A DNA stretch of 64,000 nt, taken from Armatimonadota bacterium. Its GTDB lineage: Bacteria > Armatimonadota > HRBIN16. The position numbers and the translations under genes were made by a program. The notes beneath the pieces are model-generated. The model ran no database searches, was not told where the DNA came from, and worked only from the letters and a program-made list of their open reading frames with translations. Location of the stretch: positions 124,001-188,000 of the forward strand of contig BPGU01000003.1 of the NCBI GenBank assembly GCA_026003195.1, in the 5' to 3' direction. Shown piece after piece: positions 52,679-62,638 of the stretch. The stretch's first letter is position 1. The number at the start of each line of letters is the position of its first letter.

Positions 52679-53404
52679 TCACAGCTCATGCGTTTTCGCT
52701 AGAGGCAGGGTCTCATCCTTGACGATGCGTCCATCTTCCAGCACCACCACGCGGTCTGCCTCTTGCGCCAGCCGTTCGTCGTGGGTGACCACCACGAAGG
52801 CGGTGCCCGTCTGGCGATTCATGAACCGCATCATCTCGAACACAGCAAAACCGTTTTTGCTGTCCAGGTTACCCGTCGGCTCGTCTGCCAGCACCAGCTC
52901 GGGATTGTTCGCCAGGGCGCGCACAATCGCTACCCGCTGTTGCTGACCGCCCGAGAGCTGCGAAGGGCGATACTTCAAACGGTCGCCCAGCCCTACTCGC
53001 TCCAGCAGATCCTTCACACGCTCGCGGTTCTGCTCCACCATCGCCTTGCTCACAATCTGGCAGGGCAGCAACGCATTCTCCATCACGGTGAACTCGGGCA
53101 GCAGGTAGTGAAACTGGAACACAAAGCCCATGTAGCGACTGCGCAGGGCGGCACGCTCCTCCTCGGAGAGCTCGGCGGCGTTCCTGCCAGCCAGCCATAC
53201 CTGTCCGGAGGTAGGTGTATCGAGCAGACCGATCACATTCAGCAGCGTGGTTTTGCCTGACCCCGACGCGCCTAACACCACCAGAAACTCCCCACGTCGT
53301 ACCTGCAGGTTGATGTCCAGCAAGGCTGGGGTGGGCACTGCTCCCAGGTAGATTTTGTCCACATGACGCAGCTCGCAGACGATCTCTCCGTTCTTCGCTT
53401 CCAC
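52679..53404 (-). CDS. ABC transporter ATP-binding protein (LolD/MacB-type)
   Basis: This 241-aa ATPase has Walker A GASGSGKT (45-52), Q-loop Gln97, signature LSGGQQQRVAI (150-160) and Walker B LVLADEPTGNLDS (170-182). The NLDS ending and short length place it with LolD/MacB/FtsE exporters, which work by mechanotransmission. It lies 1 base after the permease stop and forms an operon with the permease and the membrane-fusion protein upstream. Confidence 0.93.
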   Translation of the reverse strand: MEAKNGEIVCELRHVDKIYLGAVPTPALLDINLQVRRGEFLVVLGASGSGKTTLLNVIGLLDTPTSGQVWLAGRNAAELSEEERAALRSRYMGFVFQFHYLLPEFTVMENALLPCQIVSKAMVEQNRERVKDLLERVGLGDRLKYRPSQLSGGQQQRVAIVRALANNPELVLADEPTGNLDSKNGFAVFEMMRFMNRQTGTAFVVVTHDERLAQEADRVVVLEDGRIVKDETLPLAKTHEL

Positions 53405-53405
53405 T

Positions 53406-54659
53406 CTACACCCCCCGAATCACCTCTATGGCATTCACCCGCGCCGCCCGCCACGAAGGATACCACGATGCCGCCAGTCCCACCAGCACCGCGATCACAA
53501 TCGCACGGATGACCAGGTCAGGTGTCAGGTCGAAGGGGAACACTTCAGCAGTACGCCCCGTCTCACTCACCTGCGTGCGGAGGCTGTAAAGGGCGAGGCT
53601 CAACGCAATGCCCTGTATCGCGCCTGCGATGGCTCCGAAGAACGCCAGCAGTGTGCCCTCAATGGCGAAAATCTGCAATATCTGGCGATTGGTGGCGCCA
53701 ATGGCTTTCAGGATGCCGATTTCGCGCAGCCGGGTGACCACCGATGTAATCATGATGCTGGCGATACCAAAGCCCGCTGCAATAGTGGTGAACACCAGAA
53801 TCAGGTTGGAAGATTGCGACTGCGCTCGCAGACCGCTCAGCAGTTGCTGGTTGTCCTCCATCCATGACCGTGCCTCGTAGGGCACCTGCAGGGCAATTTG
53901 CTGTGCCAGGTCTTTTGCCTCAAAGATGCGTTTCAGCTTCAAGCCAATGGTGGTCACCGCGTTGCCCACGCCGAACAGGCTCTGCGCGTCACGCAGAGGC
54001 ACAAACACCGTCGCGCTGTCTACCAGATTGAACCCTGTGTCGAAGATACCCGCCACCGTATAGTTTGCCACGTTACCCTCTGGGCTGACGACGCGAATTT
54101 TGTCGCCCAAGCCCAACGCGAACTCATCCGCCAGCTTGAAACCAATGACCGCCTCGCCGCCGTTGAGACCAAAGAAGCGTCCCCGCACGAGTTTGGACTG
54201 GATGTCTACCACCTCGTTATGCTTCTCAGGAAACATGCCGACGACGGTCACCGCCTTCCGCTTCTCATTACGGCTTACGAAAGCCTGCCCTTCTACCACA
54301 GGGGATACCGCGCGGATGTTCTCGCTGAAAGAGGGCAGGCGTTGCTCCCACGTTTGCCAGTCCTCTATCTTGCGCTTCTGCTGCTGCAGTTTCACACGTG
54401 CGCCCAGATACAACTTGCCATCCCCCGCCGCCGCTACCTCCCATGCCGCGATCGGCTCGCGCTCGGGCTGGCGGATGACCACATGCGGTATCGCGCCCGT
54501 CACACTGCTGATGAGACGCTTCTGCAAGCCACCAATCAGTGCGCCCAGAAAGATGATCAACGTCACACTGACCGCCACCACGCCCATCGTCAGCAGCGTT
54601 TGTCCTTTGTAATACAACAGGTGACGTATCGCCACGCTCAGGGAGAAACGGTCTATCAT
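53406..54659 (-). CDS. ABC transporter permease (MacB/LolC family)
   Basis: This 417-aa protein has one N-terminal transmembrane helix (LLTMGVVAVSVTLIIFLGAL). A large periplasmic MacB_PCD domain (about 45-265) follows, then three C-terminal helices of the FtsX fold (LILVFTTIAAGFGIASIMIT, REIGILKAIGATNRQI, LAFFGAIAGAIQGIALSL, WYPSWRAARVNAIEVIRG). With its ATPase and adaptor it should move lipoproteins, peptides or small molecules out of the inner membrane. Its start overlaps the adaptor stop by four bases. Confidence 0.9.
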   Translation of the reverse strand: MIDRFSLSVAIRHLLYYKGQTLLTMGVVAVSVTLIIFLGALIGGLQKRLISSVTGAIPHVVIRQPEREPIAAWEVAAAGDGKLYLGARVKLQQQKRKIEDWQTWEQRLPSFSENIRAVSPVVEGQAFVSRNEKRKAVTVVGMFPEKHNEVVDIQSKLVRGRFFGLNGGEAVIGFKLADEFALGLGDKIRVVSPEGNVANYTVAGIFDTGFNLVDSATVFVPLRDAQSLFGVGNAVTTIGLKLKRIFEAKDLAQQIALQVPYEARSWMEDNQQLLSGLRAQSQSSNLILVFTTIAAGFGIASIMITSVVTRLREIGILKAIGATNRQILQIFAIEGTLLAFFGAIAGAIQGIALSLALYSLRTQVSETGRTAEVFPFDLTPDLVIRAIVIAVLVGLAASWYPSWRAARVNAIEVIRGV

Positions 54660-56107
54660 CGGCTGCCTCCTGATACCAGCTGTGGGACGGCTTTCTGTCC
54701 TTCCCGCACCCGCAACGCTTGCTTCACCACCAGGTCCTGTGTGCTTACTCCCTCTACGGCGACCACATCTTCACCGCGCACCAGCACCTTCACCGGTTTG
54801 GCACGCACCCTGCCACCTTCTAATACGAACACTGTCTCGCCACTTCGTGCGAGAACCGCGCTGACGGGCACGGTGATGGCGCCAGCACGCTTCTGCACCT
54901 CCACGCTCACATCGACCGTCATGTCGGGGCGCAAGAAGGAGGGTATCTGCTCAGGCTTCAGCCGTACGGTCACCACACCTCGCTGGCTATCGATCTCGGG
55001 ACCGACCTGTGTTACCCTTGCCCGAAACGGTTTGTCCCGATAGGCGGGCACCACCACCAATGCCGATTGCCCTGCAGACAACTTGGGGATGTTCGCTTCG
55101 TCGGTCTCCATCAGGATTTCCACGCGGCTCATGTCAGCGAGGGACAACAGGCTCTGTCCGGGCAGAATGCTCTGCCCCGGCTCCACATTGCGTCGGATGA
55201 CGATTCCCCTCTGTGGTGCCATCACATCCCGCTGACGCAGCTGTTCCTCCACCAGACGGACGTTCGCCTCCGCCTGTTGCAGACGTGCTCGCGCGACCTC
55301 TACCTCCTCACGCAGGGGCTTGCGCCACAGCAACTGCAGATTCGCCCGCGCCGCCTTCACCGACTGCTCGTAGCTGGCGCGAGCCGATTGCACCTCCGCG
55401 CGTGCTGCCTCTATCTCCTCACTGCGAGCCGGTTGACGCGCCAGAGCCAGCTGTGCCCTGGCACTCTCCTCGGCGGCACGCGCCGCATCCAGAGCGGTCT
55501 CCGCCTTTTCCAGGTCCGCACGGCTCAATGCGCCCGCCTCATACAGCTGGCGGGTACGGCGCAGGTCTGACTCCGCCTGCTTGCGTCGCGACTCGGCTTC
55601 GGAAAGTGCCGCCTGTGCACGAGCAACCTCCTCTGGACGTCCCCCTGCCTCCAGTTGCTTCAGCCGTTGCATCGCTGCCTCCAGACGAGCACGTCCGACT
55701 TGTTCCGCCTGTTCGAGCTCCGCGCGGGCTCGGGCAACCTCCTCAGCGAGACTACCCCGAGATACCTGTTGCAGCTCACGTCGGGCGGTTTCTACGGCGG
55801 CACGAGCAGCGTTCATCTGCTCCAGAAGCTCCTCACGGCGCAAACGAGCTACTACCTGACCCGCCTGCACCGGGTCACCCTCGCGCACCAGCACACTTTC
55901 CACCACGCCACCTGTTTCGCTACCCACTTCACTCTGCACCAGCGCGCGTACCCGCCCCGTCGCCACCACGACCTCCACCACATCTTGTGACGTGGGGCGT
56001 ATGACCTCCACTTTGGGGGTGGACAGGGCGTAGCGTGCGGCGAAGCCCGCTACCAGAAGTACCGCTATCAGCAGCAACGCCATCAGCTTTTTGCCCGGGC
56101 GTCTCAT
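54656..56107 (-). CDS. Periplasmic adaptor (MacA/HlyD-type membrane fusion protein)
   Basis: This 483-aa protein has an N-terminal signal-anchor ([19 protein letters not shown]). A biotinyl-lipoyl half ([23 protein letters not shown]) follows, then a long coiled coil rich in Ala/Glu/Arg (about 110-290), a second lipoyl half ([21 protein letters not shown]) and C-terminal beta-barrel domains. The coiled coil is about twice the usual MacA length and may reach further towards an outer-membrane partner. No TolC gene is adjacent. It is first in the adaptor-permease-ATPase operon; the start follows GAGGTGAGGA. Confidence 0.9.
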   Translation of the reverse strand: MRRPGKKLMALLLIAVLLVAGFAARYALSTPKVEVIRPTSQDVVEVVVATGRVRALVQSEVGSETGGVVESVLVREGDPVQAGQVVARLRREELLEQMNAARAAVETARRELQQVSRGSLAEEVARARAELEQAEQVGRARLEAAMQRLKQLEAGGRPEEVARAQAALSEAESRRKQAESDLRRTRQLYEAGALSRADLEKAETALDAARAAEESARAQLALARQPARSEEIEAARAEVQSARASYEQSVKAARANLQLLWRKPLREEVEVARARLQQAEANVRLVEEQLRQRDVMAPQRGIVIRRNVEPGQSILPGQSLLSLADMSRVEILMETDEANIPKLSAGQSALVVVPAYRDKPFRARVTQVGPEIDSQRGVVTVRLKPEQIPSFLRPDMTVDVSVEVQKRAGAITVPVSAVLARSGETVFVLEGGRVRAKPVKVLVRGEDVVAVEGVSTQDLVVKQALRVREGQKAVPQLVSGGSR

Positions 56108-56197
56108 TCCTCACCTCTACCGTGTGTTTTCGCTATAAAAATGATACCTGTTGTTACGACACAGTGGTATGGCTACCATTTCGCAGTGCGGACGTGT

Positions 56198-56203
56198 TAC
56201 AAT
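56198..56203 (+). promoter_or_regulatory. Extended -10 box upstream of asnS
   Basis: TACAAT at 56198-56203 preceded by TGT (extended -10). It lies 24 bases before ATG 56228. The -35 is weak. Confidence 0.4.
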
Positions 56204-56227
56204 AAGTCCTGGAGGTGGCTGGTTCTT

Positions 56228-57616
<1,389 letters not shown>

Positions 57617-57645
57617 TCTCAGGTTTGTTCTACAGGAGGCGTCCG

Positions 57646-57861
57646 ATGTCTAAGCTGGAAGTAGACTTACCAGTAACCGTCTCAGAGGATGAAGCCCGGT
57701 TGCTGCTCGCCATCAAACTGTATGAGGCAGGACGAGTGTCTCTCGGTAAGGCGGCGGAAATAGCAGGGTATTCCGTTCGGACGTTTATCGAACTACTCGG
57801 TCACTACAAAGTACCGATAGTTTGCTACCCGCCCGAGGAGTTACATAGAGAAGTCGAATGA
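57646..57861 (+). CDS. UPF0175 family antitoxin-like protein
   Basis: ATG 57646 (MSKLEVDLP) follows ACAGGAGGCGTCCG, giving 71 aa. The UPF0175 pattern is clear: SEDEARLLLAIKLYEAGRVSLGKAAEIAG (in parts), then YSVRTFIELLGHYKVPIVCYPPEEL. The central helix-turn-helix suggests DNA binding. The family is paired with DUF3368 PIN toxins, and here it overlaps the next gene by four bases (ATGA). It probably represses its own operon and neutralises the toxin. Confidence 0.88.
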   Translation: MSKLEVDLPVTVSEDEARLLLAIKLYEAGRVSLGKAAEIAGYSVRTFIELLGHYKVPIVCYPPEELHREVE

Positions 57862-58316
57862 TGAGCAAGGTCGGCGTGGTAGACTCGAGCTGTCTTATTG
57901 GGCTCTGGAAGATAGGGCAAATTCACCTTCTGCAACAGCTGTTTGCACGGGTCGTCGTACCCGATTCGGTACAGCAAGAGTCCGACATCTTTCTAGACTG
58001 GTTTGAGGTCAGATCTCCACAGAACGAACAGTTAGTTCTTAGCTTGTGTGCGTATCTGGGCAAGGGGGAATCTGATGTTATGGCGCCGGGTGTGGAAATT
58101 GGAGAGTGTGAGGTGCTCCTCGACGACAGGAAAGCACGTAAAACAGCAGGATACCTGGGCTTAAAAGTGGTAGGCACGGTGGGCATTTTGCTCCGAGCGA
58201 AACGACAGGGTTACCTGACACACGTGAAGCCTTTTGGGGACAGGTTGACATCCGAGGGATTCTGTGTCTCACAGGAGATATACACGAAGGCTCTGGAGAT
58301 AGCGGGAGAAGCATGA
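57858..58316 (+). CDS. DUF3368 PIN-domain toxin-like protein
   Basis: This 152-aa PIN-like protein has VVDSSCLIGLWKIG near the N-terminus (first catalytic Asp), LGKGESDVMAPGVEIG with the central Glu/Asp, and LLDDRKARKTAGYLGLKVVGTVGIL with the third acidic pair. That is the DUF3368 signature. PIN toxins cleave RNA when free of antitoxin. It is translationally coupled to the UPF0175 gene before it and to the metallophosphoesterase gene after it (both ATGA). Confidence 0.87.
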   Translation: MMSKVGVVDSSCLIGLWKIGQIHLLQQLFARVVVPDSVQQESDIFLDWFEVRSPQNEQLVLSLCAYLGKGESDVMAPGVEIGECEVLLDDRKARKTAGYLGLKVVGTVGILLRAKRQGYLTHVKPFGDRLTSEGFCVSQEIYTKALEIAGEA

Positions 58317-59302
58317 AAGAAAAACATGGTGGCAATAAAATCGCAATGGAAGCGCAAATAGCTGCTCTCAAGGCATTGCTCAAAGCCAAAAGGGCACAGC
58401 TAATGCGTCCAGTAAGCACGAATGTCCGGAATCTTACCCGTTATCAGTGGGTTCTCCTGCTTTTGCTATTGGTTGTCGCCCCTTTGCTCACTGGCGTCTG
58501 GTGGGGCAACCGTATCGAAGTGGCCCGTATCCACGTTCCCGTAGAGGGAGCCGGTGAACCCTTTCGCCTGGCGGTGCTGAGCGATATCCACATCGGTGCA
58601 GGGGGCTATGGTATGGAGCACTGGCGCAGGGCGATCGCTCTGATAGAACAGGAACAGCCCGACGCCATCCTGTTGCTGGGCGATTACATCACCTCTCACG
58701 TCGGTATCCCCGCCCTGAAAGAGGCGTTGAGTGGCATCCATGCGCCACTGGGTGTGTATGCAGTGCTGGGCAATCACGACCACTGGGCGGGGAGTAAAGC
58801 GATCGTGCGTATTCTGGAAGAACAGGGCATTCAGACGCTTACCAATCGTGCAGTGAGGCTGCGCCAGGGAAACAGCGAACTGTGGCTGGTGGGCATCGAT
58901 GACCTGTGGTCGGGCAAGCCCGACTGGCAGAAGGCGTTTCGTCACGTGCCGCGCAACGCCCCCGTCGTCCTGCTCTCGCACAATCCTGACGCTGCCCTCT
59001 CTCCCTATCGTGAGCGAGCCAACCTGATCGTATCGGGACACACGCATGGTGGGCAAATGTGGCTGCCGTTAGCCCGCGTGCTGGCGCGAATGTTTGGGAT
59101 CGCTCTCATCCCGCACAGCGAGTACGGCAGCCGTTATCCACACGGCTTGCGACAGGAAGGACGGACATGGGTCTACGTGACCAAAGGCGTGACCGCTGGC
59201 AACCGCCTGCCTCGCTGGTTCAATGCGCGGGAGGTGGTCCTCATCGAGATTCGACCGGTTACCCGACGCTTATCGTCCGCGTGGCTGCGTCCCACTCGAT
59301 AG
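58313..59302 (+). CDS. Membrane-anchored metallophosphoesterase (YkuE/YaeI-like)
   Basis: This 329-aa calcineurin-like phosphoesterase has the full metal-site series: LAVLSDIHIG, LLLGDYIT, LGNHDHW, LLSHNPD and SGHTHGGQM. An N-terminal helix (about 43-65, WVLLLLLLVVAPLLTGVWW) anchors it, preceded by a 40-residue Lys/Ala-rich cytoplasmic segment. Relatives act on UDP-diacylglucosamine or other phosphoesters. The start overlaps the toxin gene by four bases, though an internal ATG near 58403 (MRPVSTN) would give a more standard protein. Its 3' end overlaps the convergent amidase gene by 44 bases. Confidence 0.85.
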   Translation: MKEKHGGNKIAMEAQIAALKALLKAKRAQLMRPVSTNVRNLTRYQWVLLLLLLVVAPLLTGVWWGNRIEVARIHVPVEGAGEPFRLAVLSDIHIGAGGYGMEHWRRAIALIEQEQPDAILLLGDYITSHVGIPALKEALSGIHAPLGVYAVLGNHDHWAGSKAIVRILEEQGIQTLTNRAVRLRQGNSELWLVGIDDLWSGKPDWQKAFRHVPRNAPVVLLSHNPDAALSPYRERANLIVSGHTHGGQMWLPLARVLARMFGIALIPHSEYGSRYPHGLRQEGRTWVYVTKGVTAGNRLPRWFNAREVVLIEIRPVTRRLSSAWLRPTR

Positions 59303-60077
59303 GTAGCTGCAGCGCATTCGCCAGTTCACAACACGCCACATGCCCTTTGCCGCCGACCAGCGTGCTTGCCAGGGTCAGCGTCTTCCCTTCGGCGTGGACC
59401 TTCACCTGCCCGCCCGATGCGCTGCCGATAGTCCATCCCAGAGCGTCCGCCAGAGGACGTATCGCCACGTAAGCCGATTCGTTCAACAACACCACAGGAA
59501 ATCTCTTGCCGCCGATGGATAGTGTTGCTGCCGAAGGCTGTTCCCGGGGTGCCTCACCCCTCATCGCCTGTTGCACCAGCGCACGCAGATGATGGCCGAC
59601 CTGCGTCCTGCTCATCTCGGGCGCCCAGGGCAGTACCATCGGGTCCCATTTGCCATGCTGCGGTATGCCCAGGTAGGTTTCCACCTCGCCATGCCCCAGC
59701 ACCGTCTGCGGGGTCACGGGTATCTGGTAGAACTGGCACAGCTCTGCCACCACTTTCGCCATCGTTTCCCACTGCTTGCGGGTCATCGGGTAAGGTCCCG
59801 GCTGAAATGGCGAAGCCTGCGCCCCACTCATACAACACACCGACACACCGATAGAGCCGGTGTTACACCTTGCAGTGTGCGCCGCATAAACACCGTCGGC
59901 GGTAGAAACGTTATCGGCGATGCTGTGGGTGCCGCGAATCAGGTTGCCGTCGTCTTCGATGAGGAGATGGTAGTGGGCGCGGTCGAGGGAAGTGGCTTTG
60001 TAACCGCCTGCCGTCCAGTGGCAGATGATACGTTTCATGCTACACGCAGGTAGCCATTCCTTGGGTATCAGGGTCAT
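59259..60077 (-). CDS. N-acetylmuramoyl-L-alanine amidase with stalk-type C-terminal domain
   Basis: ATG 60077 follows GAAGGAGGTTCGTG, giving 272 aa. The Amidase_2/PGRP fold is seen in ICHWTAGG (metal His), AHYHLLIEDDGN, AAHTARCN (second His), IGVSVCCMSG and GHGEVETYLGIPQHGKWDP (third metal position and Lys). The C-terminal 90 residues (LSIGGKRFPVVLLNESAYV, IRPLADALGW, HVACCELANALQLPIEWD) resemble the copper-amine-oxidase-N/stalk domain. There is no signal peptide, as in phage endolysins, so release may need lysis or a holin. No phage genes flank it. Confidence 0.8.
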   Translation of the reverse strand: MTLIPKEWLPACSMKRIICHWTAGGYKATSLDRAHYHLLIEDDGNLIRGTHSIADNVSTADGVYAAHTARCNTGSIGVSVCCMSGAQASPFQPGPYPMTRKQWETMAKVVAELCQFYQIPVTPQTVLGHGEVETYLGIPQHGKWDPMVLPWAPEMSRTQVGHHLRALVQQAMRGEAPREQPSAATLSIGGKRFPVVLLNESAYVAIRPLADALGWTIGSASGGQVKVHAEGKTLTLASTLVGGKGHVACCELANALQLPIEWDAATRTISVG

Positions 60078-60200
60078 CACGAACCTCCTTCCTTGCTAGA
60101 TTGTAGCACACCTTCCTACCTCAGAGCTCCTGCAGGATTTCCCTTCCCCACCCCGAACTTTAGTGAAGCGAATAATCATCTTTCCAAAGGAGGAGAAATC

Positions 60201-62057
60201 ATGGTACTGCTGAGTGTCGCCGCTACACTGACCCTTTCGCCATACTTCCAGCTCATCTCGCACCAGTATACCACGCGGCACGGCTTGCCAGAGCAACCGG
60301 TGATCGCCATCAAAGTACACGAGAGCAGAGTGTACTGCCTCGCAGGAGAGGTGTACGCGCTGGAGGGTGAACGCTGGCAAAAGGTGAACAATCCGCCGCT
60401 CACTGCGCAACAGCTGCTGCCCGAACCACCGCCGAAGCTGCAGTACCCCAAACGTTTCTATCCACACCAACAGATACCTAACTTCGACGGCGTGCCACAG
60501 TGCGCCTCGCGTGACGCCGCAGGACACTGGTGGATCGGCACCTCACGCGAACTGATTGTGACCAATCTGGACGATTACCTGCTGCCCATCAAGCCGGAGC
60601 CGGGTGGGTTACCTTACTTCAATGTGACCGCTGTTGCCTGTGACCACCAGACGGGCTGGGTATGGGTCGGCTTCAGCGAGGGGGCAGCAGTGCTACAAGA
60701 AGGCAAATGGCGATACTTCTGGGGGCGACGCTGGCTGCCGGGCAACCGCGTGTACGCCATCGCACTGGATGGAGCAGGCGGCGCATGGTTGGCTACCGAC
60801 AAGGGAGTAGCACACATCGAGGCACGCAAGATGCGCTTGAGGGATAAAGCAGCGCACTATGAGCAAATCAACGCCGCCCGCCACAACCGCTACGGCTTCA
60901 CCGCCGATTGCCAGCTGCTGGACCCCGAAGACCCCAGCAAGTTCCGCTATAACGCCACCGATAATGACGGGCTGTGGACATCCATCACCGTCGCCGCGCA
61001 GGCTTTCCGCTATGCGACCACGAAGGAACCCGAAGCGCGTGAACTGGCACGCAAAAGTATGCGTGCGATGCTGGAACTGGTGTACAAGACCGGCTCGCCG
61101 GGCTTCGTGGCGCGCGCCATCGCCCGTGAGGACGAGCAGAATGTGAACCTGTCGGACTTCAGCCCGGAAAACTGGAAGCCCTCGCCGGAAAAAGGCTGGC
61201 TGTGGAAGACCGACACCAGCTCCGACGAGATAGACGGTCACTACTTCGCCTGGTACATCTACTACGAGCTGGTTGCAGATGAACAGGAGCGCAAAGAGAT
61301 TGCGGAGGTGTGCCGTGCGGTCACCAACCGCATCCTCAACGACAACTTGCTGCTAATCCGCCCCGACGGCAAGCGTACCACGTGGGGCGTATGGTCACCG
61401 GAATACCTGAACGACAACCCCTGGTGGTGGCAGGAGCGCGCGCTGAACGCCATGGAGATCCTCTCGCACCTGAAAGTGGCTATCCACCTCTGCGGTGACC
61501 AGCGGTTCAAGGACAAGTACGAGGAGCTCATCACCAAACACCATTACCTGCTCAACGCGGCGGAAGGGCGCGTCATCGACCCGCCGGAAGCCATCAATCA
61601 CTCCGACGACGAACTGTGGTTCCTTGCCTACTACCCTATCGTCATGCTGGAGAAGGAACCGTCGCGTCGTGCACTGATACAGCTCAGCATCGAGCGGTCA
61701 TGGCGTACCATCCGCCCCGAGCGCAGCCCACTGTATAACTTCATCTACGGACTGGCAACCGGCAAGCCCTGCGACGTGGAGGAGGCGGTACAAACTCTTC
61801 AACGCTGGCCCTGGGACCTGCGCGGCTGGGAGGTACGCAACAGCCACCGCACCGACCTGGTGATTTCGCAGTCGCGCAGCCGGTTTGGCGAGTGGATTTC
61901 CACTACCCCCCTGCCTCCTGATGAACGACAGGGTTTGAAGTGGAACGCCAACCCCTATCGCATGGACTGGGGGGGCAGCGGACACTCGGAAGAGTACGGC
62001 GGCGCGTTCCTTATCGCCTACTGGCTGGGCAGATATCACCGGTTCATTGAGGAGTAA
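60201..62057 (+). CDS. Fusion of propeller-like repeats and alpha-barrel domain
   Basis: ATG 60201 (MVLLSVAATL) follows AAAGGAGGAGAAATC, giving 618 aa. Residues about 20-240 contain repeats like those of two-component-regulator propellers (DAAGHWWIGTSRELIVTN, QTGWVWVGFSEGAAVL, DGAGGAWLATDKGVAHIE). From about 250 a helical region (DNDGLWTSITVAAQAFRYA, TDTSSDEIDGHYFAWYIYYEL, WSPEYLNDNPWWWQERALNAMEIL, in parts) looks like an (alpha/alpha)6 barrel of sugar lyases or hydrolases. Too few propeller blades are visible for a full propeller. No family name is assigned. A very short hydrophobic N-terminus is a weak signal peptide at best. Confidence 0.6.
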   Translation: MVLLSVAATLTLSPYFQLISHQYTTRHGLPEQPVIAIKVHESRVYCLAGEVYALEGERWQKVNNPPLTAQQLLPEPPPKLQYPKRFYPHQQIPNFDGVPQCASRDAAGHWWIGTSRELIVTNLDDYLLPIKPEPGGLPYFNVTAVACDHQTGWVWVGFSEGAAVLQEGKWRYFWGRRWLPGNRVYAIALDGAGGAWLATDKGVAHIEARKMRLRDKAAHYEQINAARHNRYGFTADCQLLDPEDPSKFRYNATDNDGLWTSITVAAQAFRYATTKEPEARELARKSMRAMLELVYKTGSPGFVARAIAREDEQNVNLSDFSPENWKPSPEKGWLWKTDTSSDEIDGHYFAWYIYYELVADEQERKEIAEVCRAVTNRILNDNLLLIRPDGKRTTWGVWSPEYLNDNPWWWQERALNAMEILSHLKVAIHLCGDQRFKDKYEELITKHHYLLNAAEGRVIDPPEAINHSDDELWFLAYYPIVMLEKEPSRRALIQLSIERSWRTIRPERSPLYNFIYGLATGKPCDVEEAVQTLQRWPWDLRGWEVRNSHRTDLVISQSRSRFGEWISTTPLPPDERQGLKWNANPYRMDWGGSGHSEEYGGAFLIAYWLGRYHRFIEE

Positions 62058-62149
62058 ACAAGACAAAGGGATGCAGATGCCGAAACGTCTTTCCATCCCT
62101 TCACCCGGATTCGACACAACCGGCACAAAAGTCAACCTGAGGAGGCGAG

Positions 62150-62503
62150 ATGAACGTCCTGTTGATTATCCACGAATCGCCATACGGCTCTGAGCGGGCA
62201 TGGAACGCCCTGCGGCTCGCTACCGCTCTGCAACAGGAGGCTCCCCAAACGCAGATACGCATCTTCCTGCTCTCAGATGGTGTATACGGCGCACTGCCAG
62301 AACATCACCGCCCGGAGGGCAATTATAACATCGGGCAGATGCTTGCCAACCTCATTGCCAATGGTGCGGAGGTGCTGGCATGTGTCACCTGTACCGATCA
62401 GCGCGGACTGTGGGCGTCCCGATTAGTGGAAGGTGTGCAGCTGGGCTCGATGGTAGAACTGGCGCACTGGACGGTGGAAGCGGATAAGGTGATAGTCTTT
62501 TAG
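62150..62503 (+). CDS. DsrE/DsrF-like family protein
   Basis: This 117-aa protein starts after GAGGAGGCGAG. The fold is the small DsrE type: MNVLLIIHESPYGSERAWNAL, IRIFLLSDGVYGAL, NIGQMLANLIANGAEVLACVTCTDQRG and SMVELAHWTVEADKVIVF. A conserved-position cysteine pair (CVTC) could carry sulfur as in TusD or DsrE persulfide relays. No sulfur-oxidation genes are near, so a general sulfur-handling role is all that can be said. Confidence 0.87.
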   Translation: MNVLLIIHESPYGSERAWNALRLATALQQEAPQTQIRIFLLSDGVYGALPEHHRPEGNYNIGQMLANLIANGAEVLACVTCTDQRGLWASRLVEGVQLGSMVELAHWTVEADKVIVF

Positions 62504-62638
62504 TGCTCGTCAAGCGTCGTTCTTCTGGTGGGGCACATTGCGCTAGGACACTGTTGGACGCGACGGGGCGGCGAGGTGCCCGCCGAGTCTTGGGGGAGAC
62601 GCTCTGTCTCTCCAATCGTTCGGAAAAGGTGGAACAAA
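62504..62638. repeat. Repeat-bearing spacer between convergent genes
   Basis: Contains GGCGAGGTGCCCGCCGAG (about 62570-62587), a copy of the dispersed repeat, followed by GGGGAGAC and GTCTCTCC, which form a hairpin with a 5-base loop. No gene is seen. Confidence 0.45.

Noticed and set aside
59259-60077. Prophage lysis module
   Set aside because: Only the amidase is phage-like; there is no holin, tail, capsid, integrase or terminase gene nearby.
62066-62101. Terminator after the propeller fusion gene
   Set aside because: AAGGGATG and CATCCCTT pair, but the loop is 20 bases and there is no T-tract, so support is weak.
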